Positions 24,374-34,250 of a stretch of 64,000 nucleotides of DNA are shown in pieces; within the stretch, counting starts at the first letter, position 1, and each line of letters begins with the position of its first letter. The stretch is from assembly GCF_002090155.1 (NCBI RefSeq), contig NZ_BBRM01000003.1, forward strand, positions 310,001 to 374,000, given 5' to 3'. The translations under genes and the position numbers were made by a program. Source of the stretch: Demequina sp. NBRC 110056 (GTDB lineage: Bacteria > Actinomycetota > Actinomycetes > Actinomycetales > Demequinaceae). The notes below the pieces were generated by a model. That model was not told the origin of the DNA. It ran no database searches and saw only the letters and a list, made by a program, of their open reading frames with translations.

Positions 24374-25864
24374 GTGCGAGACCCCCAGGACATCCAGTTT
24401 CCGCAGGACGCCTCTATCCAGCGCATGGGTGGCCGCAAGGGTTGGGCGCGAAAGTACGTCGCACGGCTCTTCGTGACGGACGTCATCGTCCTGGCGCTGG
24501 TGATGGTTCTCGCCCACGCGGTGCGCTTCGGCTGGGACGTCATCGCGCCTGTGGCAGGCCCCGCAGCGCCCAACTTCGGGTGGCTCTCGGCAGGCATCGT
24601 GGCGCTGTGGGTGCTGCAGCTCGGATGGAGCAAGTCCCGCGAGGCGCGCATTCTCGGCCACGGACCTCAAGAGTTCCAGCGGGTCATTTCTGCGTCGTGG
24701 CGGACCTTCGCGATCATCGCGATCGTCGGTTTCCTCACGCAATGGCAGATAAGCCGCGGCTACCTGCTCTTCGCCATCCCCGTCGGCACGCTGATGCTGC
24801 TTGTGTACCGCGGCGCCTGGCGCACCTGGATCCACGCCCAGCGCGACCGCGGAGAGCTTCGGGCACAGGTGATCGTGGTGGGTCCGGTGCAGCTGAGTCA
24901 GCAGCTCATGCGTCGTCTCCGCAAGAACGACCGCGCCGGGCTTCACATTCTGGGTGTGTGCCTTCCTCCGACCGCCTGGGGAGTCCTCGACGAGGACCTC
25001 GCGGACATTCCGGTGCTCGGCACCATCGACGACGCGGCGGAGATTGCCACGCGCATTGGAGCGGAGTACCTCATCATCTCCGGCACCGACGAACTCTCGC
25101 TCAAGGAGGCACGCCAGCTGGGATGGGAGCTCGAAGGCACGGGCACGGGCCTCATCGTGGCGCCGGCCATGGCGGACATCGCCGGGCCTCGTGTGCAGAT
25201 CACCCCGGTCGAAGGCATGCCGCTCCTCCACGTCGACGCGCCCCGCTTCGCTGGCGGCAAGTACGTGATGAAGGCCGTCGCGGACGAGATCACGGCGTTC
25301 TTCCTGTTGCTCCTGCTCGCGCTCCCCCTGGGCCTCATCGCGCTCGCGGTGAAGCTCACCTCAAGAGGTCCAGTCCTCTTCAAGCAGGTCCGTGTGGGAC
25401 GCAACGAGCAGCTCTTCACCATGTACAAGTTCCGCTCGATGTATGTCGACGCCGAGGCGCGCCTTGCAGCGCTCAAGGCCGACGACGACCGGGACGCGGG
25501 GAACGATGTCCTATTCAAGATGAGGGACGACCCTCGAGTCACGAAGGTCGGCAAGTTCTTGCGTCGCTACTCGCTTGACGAGTTGCCACAGCTGCTCAAC
25601 GTCTTCAAGGGCGACATGGCCATCGTGGGCCCGCGCCCACCGCTGCCGAGCGAGGTCGAGAGCTGGGAGGACGGCGTCGCCCGTCGCCAGCTGGTCAAGC
25701 CCGGCATCACGGGTCTCTGGCAGGTGAGTGGGCGGTCCGATCTCGACTGGGAGCAGAGCGTCCGGCTGGACCTGTACTACACGGAGAACTGGAGCCTCGC
25801 TGGCGACTTCGTCATCGTGCTACGTACTGCCTGGGCGGTGCTCGCCGGGCGCGGCGCATACTGA
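24374..25864 (+). CDS. Undecaprenyl-phosphate sugar phosphotransferase (initiating PGT)
   Basis: 496 residues. It starts polysaccharide assembly by moving a sugar-1-phosphate from a nucleotide sugar to the lipid carrier. Four N-terminal transmembrane helices (about 30-150) are followed by a CoA-binding-like soluble region (about 155-295). A further membrane helix comes next (about 298-322). The catalytic WbaP/PglC domain follows, with LTSRGPVLFKQVRVGRN, MYKFRSMYVDAE, SLDELPQLLNVFKGDMAIVGPRP and KPGITGLWQVSGRSD all intact. The sugar is not predictable. GTG start with TAGAGT at 24362-24367 only 6 nt upstream (leaderless pattern). It converges on the BY-kinase gene, 10 bp apart. Confidence 0.92.
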   Translation: MRDPQDIQFPQDASIQRMGGRKGWARKYVARLFVTDVIVLALVMVLAHAVRFGWDVIAPVAGPAAPNFGWLSAGIVALWVLQLGWSKSREARILGHGPQEFQRVISASWRTFAIIAIVGFLTQWQISRGYLLFAIPVGTLMLLVYRGAWRTWIHAQRDRGELRAQVIVVGPVQLSQQLMRRLRKNDRAGLHILGVCLPPTAWGVLDEDLADIPVLGTIDDAAEIATRIGAEYLIISGTDELSLKEARQLGWELEGTGTGLIVAPAMADIAGPRVQITPVEGMPLLHVDAPRFAGGKYVMKAVADEITAFFLLLLLALPLGLIALAVKLTSRGPVLFKQVRVGRNEQLFTMYKFRSMYVDAEARLAALKADDDRDAGNDVLFKMRDDPRVTKVGKFLRRYSLDELPQLLNVFKGDMAIVGPRPPLPSEVESWEDGVARRQLVKPGITGLWQVSGRSDLDWEQSVRLDLYYTENWSLAGDFVIVLRTAWAVLAGRGAY

Positions 25865-25874
25865 CGCAAGCGCG

Positions 25875-27248
25875 TTACTTCTTGCTTGCCGTCTCCGCGT
25901 AGGCGTAGCCGTAGCGGCCGTAGCCGTAGGCGTCAGGTCCCTTGACGGGAAGCATCGTAAGCACGAGGCCCGACAGCGGCGCACCAACGTTGTCGAGCGA
26001 GTCCAGCGCTGCCTCGACTTGCTGGCGGCGGGTGCGTCCCGCAGACACGATGAGGATGGATCCACCGACCAGGCGCGCGAGCACAGCAGCATCGGTGACG
26101 GGTAGCAGCGGCGGCGCGTCGTAGAGGACCACGTCGTACTGTTGCTGGAGGTCCTCGATCAGGTCAGACATCGTAGTAGAGCCCAACAGCTCCGAAGGGT
26201 TGGGCGGGATCGTGCCGGCAGGCAGCAGGTGCAGGCTGGTGCGCCCCCAGCGCTGGGTCGCGTCCTCGAGGGCGGCTCGCCCGACGAGGACGTCCGTGAG
26301 TCCAACGCCGCCTTCAACTCCCATGTAGTTCGCCATCTTGGGCTTGCGCAGGTCAGCGCCCACCAGCAGCACGCGCGCGCCGGCGTCGGCCAGCGCGATC
26401 GCGAGGTTGGACGCCGTGGTCGACTTGCCCTCGCTCGGTAGCGCGCTGGTGAGCACGAAGCTGCGGTGGCGCTTGCCGGCGTCGAGGAACTGCAGGTTGG
26501 TGCGCAACGTGCGGAACGACTCGGCGCGGGGGCTACGTGGGTCAGCGTGCAGCACGAGCGGCCGCTCTTTCGCCTTGGGATCGAAGACGATGCCGCCGAT
26601 GACCGGGCGCTCGGTCACGTGCTCGAGGTCGCGCTCGTTGCGGATCCGGGTGTCGAGCGCGTGCCGCAAGAGCGCGATGGCGAGGCCGAGCGCGGCACCA
26701 AGCAGCAGGCCCAGCGCGACGTTGAGCGTCGTGTTGGGGCTCGCTGGCGATGAGGGAATCTCCGCCTCTTGCACGACAGTGAGGCTCACGGGCGAACCAC
26801 CTGCAGCGTCAGTGGTCTCGATGTCCTCGACCACCGAGATGAGCTCATTCGCTGTGGCGGTCGCTAGTGACGCGGCGAACACCGGATCGGTGTTGGTGAC
26901 GGAGACGTCGATGACCGTGGTGTTGAGCGGGGCTGTCGCTGACACATTCGAGCGGAGCCGCTGCACGGATGTATCGATGCCGAGCGCGTCGATGGTCGGC
27001 TGCAACACCGCCGCGGTCTTGACGAGGTCTGCGTAGGTCTTGACGCGCTGTTGAGTGAACGTGTTGCCCTGCTGGAGCTCGGCCGCGGAGGAAGCTCCCG
27101 AGGTCGAGACGAAGACTTTCGCGGAAGCGGCGTACGTTGGCGTGGCCAGCGCCGAGTAGGTGTAGCCGAGGGCTCCGCCAATGAGCGTCGCGACGAGCAG
27201 CACCACCCAGTTCTTCTTCAGCACCAGGAGGTAGTCCTGCAGTTCCAC
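25875..27248 (-). CDS. Polysaccharide co-polymerase/BY-kinase fusion, copy 1
   Basis: 457 residues with Wzz-like and tyrosine kinase parts on one chain, controlling polymer length and export. Residues 1-35 and about 175-197 are membrane helices bracketing a Wzz-type outer domain. The cytoplasmic kinase has Walker A PSEGKST (271-277), Walker B VVLYDAPP and a Tyr-rich tail (YGYGRYGYAY). The Walker A' motif reads VLLVGADLR: the first of the two aspartates of the family DxDxR pattern is Gly297. Activity may therefore be impaired. The GTG start at 27248 has GAAGGGG upstream. It is the last gene of the minus-strand run ptp-GT-gmd-fcl-kinase and is paralogous to the intact kinase at 53625. Confidence 0.88.
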   Translation of the reverse strand: MELQDYLLVLKKNWVVLLVATLIGGALGYTYSALATPTYAASAKVFVSTSGASSAAELQQGNTFTQQRVKTYADLVKTAAVLQPTIDALGIDTSVQRLRSNVSATAPLNTTVIDVSVTNTDPVFAASLATATANELISVVEDIETTDAAGGSPVSLTVVQEAEIPSSPASPNTTLNVALGLLLGAALGLAIALLRHALDTRIRNERDLEHVTERPVIGGIVFDPKAKERPLVLHADPRSPRAESFRTLRTNLQFLDAGKRHRSFVLTSALPSEGKSTTASNLAIALADAGARVLLVGADLRKPKMANYMGVEGGVGLTDVLVGRAALEDATQRWGRTSLHLLPAGTIPPNPSELLGSTTMSDLIEDLQQQYDVVLYDAPPLLPVTDAAVLARLVGGSILIVSAGRTRRQQVEAALDSLDNVGAPLSGLVLTMLPVKGPDAYGYGRYGYAYAETASKK

Positions 27249-27335
27249 GGCGGCCCCTTCATGAATTGCTAGTGGTGGACGGGCATCAGTCTGCCACGCT
27301 GGCTGTTGTCGGCCCGCGCAGAAAGCGGGAGGAAC

Positions 27336-28340
27336 CTAACCGCGGTAGTCGTCTTGGTGGTCGAGGAACCATTGGTAGGTCTGTCGGAGTCCGTCTTCGA
27401 GGGTGATGTTGGCGGTCCAGCCGGCGTTGGCGAGTTTGGACACGTCGAGGAGCTTTTGGGGTGTGCCGTCGGGCTTTGACGTGTCCCACGAGGTGGTGCC
27501 GGTGTAGCCGGTGACGTTTGCGATGGTGGCGGCGATGTCGTGGATGGTGACGTCTGTGCCGGTGCCGACGTTGACTTGTTGGGGTCCGTCGTAGTGTTCG
27601 AGGAGGTGCAGGCAGGCGTCGGCCATGTCGTCGACGTGGAGGAATTCACGGCGGGGGGTGCCGGTGCCCCAGTTGGTGACCTCGCTCGCGCCGGTCTGGA
27701 CGGCTTCGTGGTAGCGGCGGATCAGTGCGGGTAGGACGTGGGAGCCGGTGGGGGAGAAGTTGTCGTTGGGTCCATACAGGTTGGTGGGCATGGCGGAGAT
27801 CCATGCTTTGCCGTATTCACGTCTCGCGGCTTGGATGTGCATGATGCCGGCGATCTTCGCGATCGCGTAGGCGTCGTTGGTGTGCTCCAAGTATCCGGTG
27901 TGGAGGGCGTCTTCGGTGATGGGCTGGGTCGCCATCTTGGGGTAGATGCACGATGAGCCCAGGAACAGCAGCCGCTCGACGTCGGTGTCGAGGGCGGCGT
28001 CGATGACGTTGGTTTGGATGCGGATGTTGTCCGAGAGGAACTCGACGGGGTAGGTGTTGTTCGCCAGGATCCCGCCGACCTTCGCTGCAGCCAGCACCAC
28101 ATAGCGGGGCTTGATGTCGCGCATGAACGCGAACACGGCGTCGCGGTCTGTGAGGTCGAGCTCTGTGGAGGTGCGGCCGATGATGTTGGTGAAGCCGGCT
28201 GCCTCGAGGCGGCGCACGATGGCCGAGCCGACGAGGCCGCGGTGGCCGGCGACGTAGACGGCCGCAGAGCGGTCCAGGGGGCCGGGGGTGAAGGTCACGT
28301 CGTCGCTGAGGCGCGGCCCGTCATCGATGCGGTCAGCCAT
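27336..28340 (-). CDS. fcl: GDP-L-fucose synthase
   Basis: 334 residues of the short-chain dehydrogenase fold. It epimerises and reduces GDP-4-keto-6-deoxymannose to GDP-L-fucose with NADPH. The nucleotide-binding loop AGHRGLVGSAIVRRLE, the catalytic S/Y/K set (GSSCIYPK; NDAYAIAKIAG) and the specificity block NLYGPNDNFSP are all seen. There is an N-terminal extension of about 25 residues. It follows gmd with a 6-bp gap, so the pair makes GDP-fucose from GDP-mannose. Codon usage here has more T and G at third positions than neighbours, which may point to separate acquisition. Confidence 0.93.
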   Translation of the reverse strand: MADRIDDGPRLSDDVTFTPGPLDRSAAVYVAGHRGLVGSAIVRRLEAAGFTNIIGRTSTELDLTDRDAVFAFMRDIKPRYVVLAAAKVGGILANNTYPVEFLSDNIRIQTNVIDAALDTDVERLLFLGSSCIYPKMATQPITEDALHTGYLEHTNDAYAIAKIAGIMHIQAARREYGKAWISAMPTNLYGPNDNFSPTGSHVLPALIRRYHEAVQTGASEVTNWGTGTPRREFLHVDDMADACLHLLEHYDGPQQVNVGTGTDVTIHDIAATIANVTGYTGTTSWDTSKPDGTPQKLLDVSKLANAGWTANITLEDGLRQTYQWFLDHQDDYRG

Positions 28341-28346
28341 GGATGC

Positions 28347-29372
28347 CTACTTGTAGGTGTCGAGTTGCACGGTGTCGATCCAGGGCTTGCCTTCATGGGC
28401 TAGGGCCTGGATGTCGGCGTCGACCATGAGGCGGGCCAAGTCTGCGGAGTGGACGGTGGCCTTCCAGCCCAGGTTCTTCTCGGCCTTGGTCGGGTCGCCG
28501 ATGAGAGCGTCGACCTCGGTGGGACGCAGGTAGCGCTCGTCGAACTTGACGTGGTCCTGCCAGTTCAGCCCCACGTGCTCGAACGAGGCATCCAGGAACT
28601 CGCGCACGGTGATGCCGACACCGGTGGCCAGCACGTAGTCCTCGGGTTCGTCGACCTGCAGCATGCGCCACATGCCCTCGGCGTATTCGGCGGCGTAGCC
28701 CCAGTCACGGATCGCATCGAGGTTGCCCAGCCACAGCTCGTTCTGGACGCCGGCCTTGATGCGTGCCACCGCGCGGGTGATCTTGCGGGTCACGAACGTC
28801 TCACCACGACGGGGAGATTCGTGGTTGAACAGGATGCCGTTGACGGCGAACATCCCGTAACCCTCACGGTAGTTCTTCGTCACCCAATACGAGTACACCT
28901 TCGCCGCGCCATACGGACTACGCGGATAGAACGGGGTGTCCTCACCCTGCGGCGGCGGGGTCGCACCAAACATCTCTGACGTCGACGCCTGATAGAACCG
29001 GCAGTGAATGCCAGCCTTGCGCACCGCTTCGAGCATCCGCATCGAGCCGATACCGGTCACATCACCGGTGTGCTCGGGCTCATCGAAGCTGACGCGCACA
29101 TGCGACTGCGCGGCAAGGTTGTACACCTCGTCGGGGTTGATGTCATGCAGCAGAGACACCAGACGCGAACCATCACTGAGGTCGCCGTAGTGGAGGAAGA
29201 ACTTCGCATCCGGGTTGTGCGGATCGGTATACAGGTGATCGATCCGCGACGTGTTGAACGTCGACGCACGACGAATCAGACCATGAACCTCATAGCCCTT
29301 GGCGAGCAGCAACTCCGCCAGATACGAACCATCCTGACCCGTCACACCAGTGATGAATGCCTTCTTTGTCAC
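28347..29372 (-). CDS. gmd: GDP-mannose 4,6-dehydratase
   Basis: 341 residues. It converts GDP-mannose to GDP-4-keto-6-deoxymannose. The NADP loop [38 protein letters not shown], catalytic YxxxK in [11 protein letters not shown], and [16 protein letters not shown] are intact and diagnostic. The chosen GTG at 29372 gives MTKKAFITG, the family's normal N-terminus, rather than the longer open frame. It lies 19 bp after the glycosyltransferase and 6 bp before fcl, within the minus-strand exopolysaccharide operon. Confidence 0.95.
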   Translation of the reverse strand: MTKKAFITGVTGQDGSYLAELLLAKGYEVHGLIRRASTFNTSRIDHLYTDPHNPDAKFFLHYGDLSDGSRLVSLLHDINPDEVYNLAAQSHVRVSFDEPEHTGDVTGIGSMRMLEAVRKAGIHCRFYQASTSEMFGATPPPQGEDTPFYPRSPYGAAKVYSYWVTKNYREGYGMFAVNGILFNHESPRRGETFVTRKITRAVARIKAGVQNELWLGNLDAIRDWGYAAEYAEGMWRMLQVDEPEDYVLATGVGITVREFLDASFEHVGLNWQDHVKFDERYLRPTEVDALIGDPTKAEKNLGWKATVHSADLARLMVDADIQALAHEGKPWIDTVQLDTYK

Positions 29373-29391
29373 GGTTTTGACGCCCCCTGAG

Positions 29392-30636
29392 CTACGGTTC
29401 TTGATGCGCTGCCGGTGCATTCCGGTCAGCGTTCGAAATGACATTCTGCCACGCCGCGAGCGCCGAGTCGGCGGACAGGTTGCTTCGCCAGTACTCTCGT
29501 GCGGCAGCGCCAAAGGCGGTTCGTGCACCCTCATCGTTGCGCAGCGTCTCGAGTGCTTCGAGCAGGGCGTGAGGTTCTTCGTTCGTCACCACCGGCCCGG
29601 CTCCAGCCTTCGCCATGATCTGCGAGACGATTCCGTCGGCAGACACGGCCGCGGCGACCGGACGGCCGGCGGCGAAGTAGCTTGTGAGCTTGCTCGGTGC
29701 AGCCATCTCGCGGATCCCAGGCAACTCATTCACGAGCAGCACGTCGGCAGCAGCGAGCGCCAACGGGAACGAGTCGCCCGGCAGGGGGTCGACAAAGCGG
29801 ATCGACGTCATGCCAGCCGACGCCGCCTCAAGGCGACTCCGCTCGCCCCCATCTCCCAGCATGACGAACTCGACCGAGCCAGCGCGCGCATCGGCGAGCC
29901 GTGCCGCCTCGACGATGTTGTCGAGGCCCTGCTTCGACCCCATGTTCCCTGCGTGGAGCGCGATGAAGGCGTCCGGATCCCATCCCAAAGCCTCGCGCGC
30001 TTCAGAGCGCGTCGCAGTGCTGGCCCGAATGTGCGTCCAGTTGGGGATCACCGTGATCCGCTCGCGGTCCACGCCCAGGCTCTCGACCATGCGGGAGGCC
30101 ATCGCGTCGTGAATGGCGACCACGGCATCGGCCCTGCGCAAGGTCCACCCCTCCAGTGCCCCAGCGATCCGCACGACCGCACCGGAGCCCTCTCCCGTCT
30201 CCTGCATCCCTTGGGAGTACAGGTCCTGCACCCAGACCGCCGTCCGCCCTCGCCGCAGCGCCGCGCGCGCCATCGAGATGGTCGCGCCGAACAGCGCGGG
30301 GGAGACGACCACGACAGTGTCCGGCGACTTCCACCGAGCGAGCGTGCTGGTCACCCCGAACGTGAGCTCGGACACGAGGCGCTTGAGCCCGCGAGGCGAG
30401 GCGGGGATGTAGTGCCAGCGGCGCCTGACCTGCACGCCACTGATCTCTTCAGTCATGGTGAGGCCGCTGTAGTCCGCGTACCGCTTCCATTGGGGGTAGT
30501 GCGGGAACGCTGTCACCACTGTGACGCCCATGCCCGCGTCTGCGCAGTGCTCGGCGAGGGCGGTCGTGTAGGGCGGGATCCCCGAGATCTCCGGGGCGTA
30601 GTTGATGCCGACGACCGTGAGTCGCTGTGCGCTCAT
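29392..30636 (-). CDS. GT4-family glycosyltransferase (WcaI-like)
   Basis: 414 residues, cytoplasmic GT-B glycosyltransferase. The N-terminal [23 protein letters not shown] and [10 protein letters not shown] stretches resemble WcaI-type enzymes of colanic-acid clusters, which are linked to fucose-containing polymers. The C-terminal domain has [20 protein letters not shown] and a [14 protein letters not shown] motif in place of the usual E-x7-E. The donor is unknown, with GDP-fucose or GDP-mannose plausible from the neighbours. The ATG at 30636 overlaps the TGA of the phosphatase gene (ATGA), so translation is coupled. Confidence 0.82.
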   Translation of the reverse strand: MSAQRLTVVGINYAPEISGIPPYTTALAEHCADAGMGVTVVTAFPHYPQWKRYADYSGLTMTEEISGVQVRRRWHYIPASPRGLKRLVSELTFGVTSTLARWKSPDTVVVVSPALFGATISMARAALRRGRTAVWVQDLYSQGMQETGEGSGAVVRIAGALEGWTLRRADAVVAIHDAMASRMVESLGVDRERITVIPNWTHIRASTATRSEAREALGWDPDAFIALHAGNMGSKQGLDNIVEAARLADARAGSVEFVMLGDGGERSRLEAASAGMTSIRFVDPLPGDSFPLALAAADVLLVNELPGIREMAAPSKLTSYFAAGRPVAAAVSADGIVSQIMAKAGAGPVVTNEEPHALLEALETLRNDEGARTAFGAAAREYWRSNLSADSALAAWQNVISNADRNAPAAHQEP

Positions 30637-31172
30637 CCGCGCACCCACGCGCTGATGTACTTGACGGCGGCGTCGATGACGGCGAACGCCTCGTCGTAGC
30701 GCGCCTGACTGCGCCGGTAAGGGTCGGGCACGTCGGTGCTGCTGACCGATGCGAGCTCGGGGCGGAAGTCGCGGATCGCGGCGGGTACGTTGCAGAGCCG
30801 CTCTGCCGGGGTGGCGCCGTCGAGCGGGGCATTCGCCCGGCCGGCCCGGGCGATCTCGTCAAGCAGGAACGTCTTGCGCAGCGCGGCAGGCGAGTCCTGC
30901 ACGATCCTCGTGCGGTGCTCCGCCGCCATGACGATGACGAGGTCAGCCTCCTGGAGGAGGGCCACGGTGGCGGGCTGCGCGCGGTGCTCGCGCCCGTCGA
31001 GGCCGGCGCCGTCGAGATTCATCAGCATCTCCGCCGGGATGCCGTGGCCCGTCATGGCGCTGGTGCCCGCACTGGAGATCACGGCGATATCTCCCAGGTA
31101 CTCTCTGAGCAGCAGTTCGGCGGCGGGTGATCGGCAGATGTTTCCGGTGCACACCGTGAGGATGCTGGTCAC
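30633..31172 (-). CDS. Low-molecular-weight protein-tyrosine phosphatase
   Basis: 179 residues. The active-site loop CTGNICRSP (C8...R14) and the general-acid loop VPDPYRRS are both present, so the enzyme should be catalytically competent. In exopolysaccharide operons such enzymes dephosphorylate the Tyr-rich tail of the BY-kinase (here copy 1, four genes downstream). GTG start. It is the first gene of a minus-strand operon and is divergent from the DUF4012 gene with a 56-bp gap. Confidence 0.92.
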   Translation of the reverse strand: MTSILTVCTGNICRSPAAELLLREYLGDIAVISSAGTSAMTGHGIPAEMLMNLDGAGLDGREHRAQPATVALLQEADLVIVMAAEHRTRIVQDSPAALRKTFLLDEIARAGRANAPLDGATPAERLCNVPAAIRDFRPELASVSSTDVPDPYRRSQARYDEAFAVIDAAVKYISAWVRG

Positions 31173-31228
31173 TAGTTGGTCCCGTCGTTCGTTGTCGTGC
31201 CGACCGCGCAGCAGTCCAGGAGAGATCG

Positions 31229-32998
31229 ATGACCACGGTACCGTCCCACGCCCGTCCGCCTCGGCGTCGGATCTGGCCGTGGATCGTAGGCGGTGTGCTC
31301 CTGGTGCTCGCCCTCTTCGCCGGGCTGTTCGCGTGGGATGGCTGGCGGATACTCGCCTCCGCGGACGAGCTGGAGGCCCATGCTGCCGGTGCGCAGCAGG
31401 CGGTGAGCGAGCGGGACGCGGACGCGCTCGCGAGTGAGGTCACGGCGCTCCAGGCGTCGGCGGATGAGTTCGCGTCGCACACCACCGGTGTTCATTGGAC
31501 CATCGCCGGGTGGATCCCGTGGGTGAAGGACCAGACCGTTCCGCTGCAACAGGCGGGGGCGTCGGTCGCCGTCGTGAGCACCGATGCGCTGGGGCCGCTC
31601 GCCGATCTTGACGACCTGAGCGCGCTCGAGGTGCCGCCCATCGAGCAGGGGCGTATCGACCCGTACTTCCTGGAGCCCTACAGGGAGGTCCTCGCGTCCT
31701 CGGCGCAGACCCTGCACGGGGAGACTGCCGAGCTGGCGGAGGTCTCGCTCGGCTCGACGATCGGCGCTGTCCGTGAACCGTTCCTGACCTTGGAGTCGCA
31801 ACTGGCGACGCTGACGGACTTGGTGCAGGGCGCGCATGTCGCGGCCGAGGTCCTGCCGTCGATGCTGGGCGCAGAGGGCCCGCGCTCCTACATAGTCATG
31901 GTGCAGAACAATGCCGAGCCGCGCTCGAGTGGCGGCATCCCCGGCGCGGTGCTTGAGCTCACGGTCGACGATGGACGGATGTCCCTCGGCCGGTACATCT
32001 CGGCCGCGAGCATGCGCGATCCGGAGAACCCTGTCGCGGCGCTCACGGAGGACGAAGTCCGCGTGTTCACCGAACGCATGGTCTGGTACCCGCAGGATGT
32101 GAATTTCACCCCGGAGTATCCGCGTGCTGCCGAGATCATGGCTGCCTTCTGGGAGCGCGAGACTGGTGAGTCGCCTGAAGCCGTCATTTCGATTGATCCT
32201 GTCGCTTTGCAGCAGATGCTTTCGGGTATGGAGCCGGTGGATATCGACGGCGTCGAGATCACCGACGACAACCTGGCTGACGTGATGCTCAACAAGGTCT
32301 ACTTCGCCTTCGACGAGCCAGCAGAGCAAGATGCCTTCTTCTCTCGCGCCTCCCTGACCCTGTTCGGGCAACTCTTCACCGGATCGACGAGCGTGGTGGC
32401 GGGTACCGAGTCTGCGATCGAGCAGGGACGTTTCCTCGTCTGGTCGGCCACCGATGCAGAGCAGGACCTACTCGAGACGACCGATATAGCAGGGGACTTC
32501 ATCGCGCGGAGCGAGGACCTAGGCGTTTTTCTCAGCGATGGCTCAGGCTCGAAGATTGGCTACTACATCGACACGGAGCTGTCGGTCGTGGACCACCTGT
32601 GCGAGTCCGACGGTAGCCTCAACCGGCAGGCCCTGACCTACCGGTTGACGCATACTTACGACGAAGCCATCGACGACCTCCCTTGGTACGTGGGCGGGGG
32701 CGACGTCTACGTCCCTTCTGGCGAGTTTCACGCGAATGTCCGAATCGTGCCGCCAGTTGGAATGGGAGTGACACATTTCACCCGTGATGGCCAGGCAGAT
32801 TCGTTGAATGGCGAGCAACTGCACACACGTGACATCGCGACCGCGCGAGTGGTGCTTCTACCTGGAGAGACGACGACGCTCGAGTTCGAGGTCGCCGCCC
32901 GCAACCGGGGACTTGTCAATGAGAGCATCGCGCAGACTCCGGGTCCGAAACTCAATGTTTACAGCAGAGCGGTCGATACTGAGAGAGACGACTGTTAG
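31229..32998 (+). CDS. DUF4012 membrane-anchored extracellular protein
   Basis: 589 residues with a basic N-terminus, one transmembrane helix (about 14-37), a helical stalk (about 40-200) and a large extracytoplasmic domain of the DUF4012 family (SYIVMVQNNAEPRSSGGIPG; VWYPQDVNFTPEYPRAAEIM; EAVISIDPVALQQML). Family members are common in actinobacterial and Gram-positive polysaccharide loci, and this one sits at the head of the plus-strand part of the locus. Biochemical role unknown; attachment or display of the polymer at the wall is a guess. A good ribosome binding site (AGGAGAG) precedes the ATG. Confidence 0.8.
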   Translation: MTTVPSHARPPRRRIWPWIVGGVLLVLALFAGLFAWDGWRILASADELEAHAAGAQQAVSERDADALASEVTALQASADEFASHTTGVHWTIAGWIPWVKDQTVPLQQAGASVAVVSTDALGPLADLDDLSALEVPPIEQGRIDPYFLEPYREVLASSAQTLHGETAELAEVSLGSTIGAVREPFLTLESQLATLTDLVQGAHVAAEVLPSMLGAEGPRSYIVMVQNNAEPRSSGGIPGAVLELTVDDGRMSLGRYISAASMRDPENPVAALTEDEVRVFTERMVWYPQDVNFTPEYPRAAEIMAAFWERETGESPEAVISIDPVALQQMLSGMEPVDIDGVEITDDNLADVMLNKVYFAFDEPAEQDAFFSRASLTLFGQLFTGSTSVVAGTESAIEQGRFLVWSATDAEQDLLETTDIAGDFIARSEDLGVFLSDGSGSKIGYYIDTELSVVDHLCESDGSLNRQALTYRLTHTYDEAIDDLPWYVGGGDVYVPSGEFHANVRIVPPVGMGVTHFTRDGQADSLNGEQLHTRDIATARVVLLPGETTTLEFEVAARNRGLVNESIAQTPGPKLNVYSRAVDTERDDC

Positions 32999-33046
32999 CA
33001 TCGCTGTGTTCGTCGATCACACGATGGCCGACCCTCTGGAGTAGAT

Positions 33047-33532
33047 ATGAAGATTCGTCGCGCGTTCGCCATCGGTGCACTGGCCGCTGTGGTGGCCGCT
33101 GTGCCCACCGCCGCTAGTGCCACCTACCCTGACCCGAACGCTGCCGGCACGTGCTCGGCGACGCAGACGGTGCCCGAAGGGACCGTTACCTGCACCCTTG
33201 CCTCGGCAGGGACCGAGGGATACATCACCGTGACGACGTCCGGCGCTGACGCGTCGACGACTGTCGCAGGCACTGTCACGTCAGCCACGCAGTCGCTTGC
33301 AAGCGGCTCGGCGAGCTGGAACGTTACCGCGCCCAATGCCGAAGGCACTATGGGGGTTTCGTTCTTCGTGGACGGGGCCCCCGTTGACACCGTCACCGTG
33401 GTCGTTGCGGAGGAGCTCTCCGCGACGGGTTTTGAGAACATGGGGCTTGCGGTCGGCGCGGGTGCTTTGCTGGTGATCGGCGCGGGTGCGGTGATGATCG
33501 GCGCGCGGCGACGCGTTTCTCAGGGCGCCTAG
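33047..33532 (+). CDS. Small wall-anchored surface protein with LSATG sorting signal
   Basis: 161 residues. The signal peptide is cleaved near ASA/TYP. A Thr/Ser/Ala-rich beta-type domain of about 95 residues with one Cys pair follows. The C-terminal sorting signal is ELSATGFENMG, then a hydrophobic helix and RRR, a sortase motif of the LxxTG class. It should be exported and linked to peptidoglycan. It follows the DUF4012 gene by 48 bp, with ribosome binding site CTGGAG, and may be cotranscribed. Ligand unknown. Confidence 0.75.
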   Translation: MKIRRAFAIGALAAVVAAVPTAASATYPDPNAAGTCSATQTVPEGTVTCTLASAGTEGYITVTTSGADASTTVAGTVTSATQSLASGSASWNVTAPNAEGTMGVSFFVDGAPVDTVTVVVAEELSATGFENMGLAVGAGALLVIGAGAVMIGARRRVSQGA

Positions 33533-34250
33533 CGGAGTGTTCTCGATCTAACAACGCTCATTGACCCGATGAGTTTCAGGGTATTGCCGTGCACGGCCGG
33601 CCCATCATGTGGCGAGTGATGAGACTTGAAGTTGGATTCGAAGTTGACGGCTTGTCCAGTTCATGCCGGCCACGTTACTTCCCGCACCACCGCGCGATGT
33701 GCGAGCCCGCCGCCCGCACCGCCAGCGTGGGTCATGCGGTCGAACCATATCGATCTGAGCTAGGCGACGTCGCCGCGTGCATGCCGCCGGGTGACACCAT
33801 GGACCGCGCGGTTGCCGTCGCGAGTCTTACGCGCGGCAGGGTGGGGCAACCCGCGACGTCACGCTTGCTCCGGATCGCGCGAGTCTGCGGCTTGAGTCGA
33901 GCGTGCAGAGGCAGGGCTACATCGCCGCTTGCGGGAGTGTCTTGGCGGCTTGTGTGCTCGAGCGGCGCGTCGGCGTCGCACGATCGTGTGGCGAGCACGA
34001 GCGGTGGTCGCCGAAGGGCTGCATCGCGTAGCGTTGACTGTCACCGTACGAGGACCGCAACCTGCAAGCGTTCGGTTCCTCGAGCTAGCGTGTGCGGCTC
34101 GACTATTCCGGCCAGTGCGGGGACTAGTCGTGGGATGGCAGGAGATGCTTACCACTTGAGCGGTACCGTCGCCCGCCACGTCCTCGCGCCGAGCGAAGTT
34201 GTCAGCTGTGATCTCGCCCGAGCGCTCAAACACCGCATAGCGAGCACGTG
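33533..34250. other. 718-bp stretch without a convincing gene
   Basis: GC drops and Arg/Ser/Cys-rich open frames appear on both strands, none resembling a protein family or having a good start. It marks the left edge of the lower-GC glycan block and may be decayed coding DNA or a recombination join. A TAGCGA box at 34238-34243 may be the -10 of the next gene. Confidence 0.45.
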
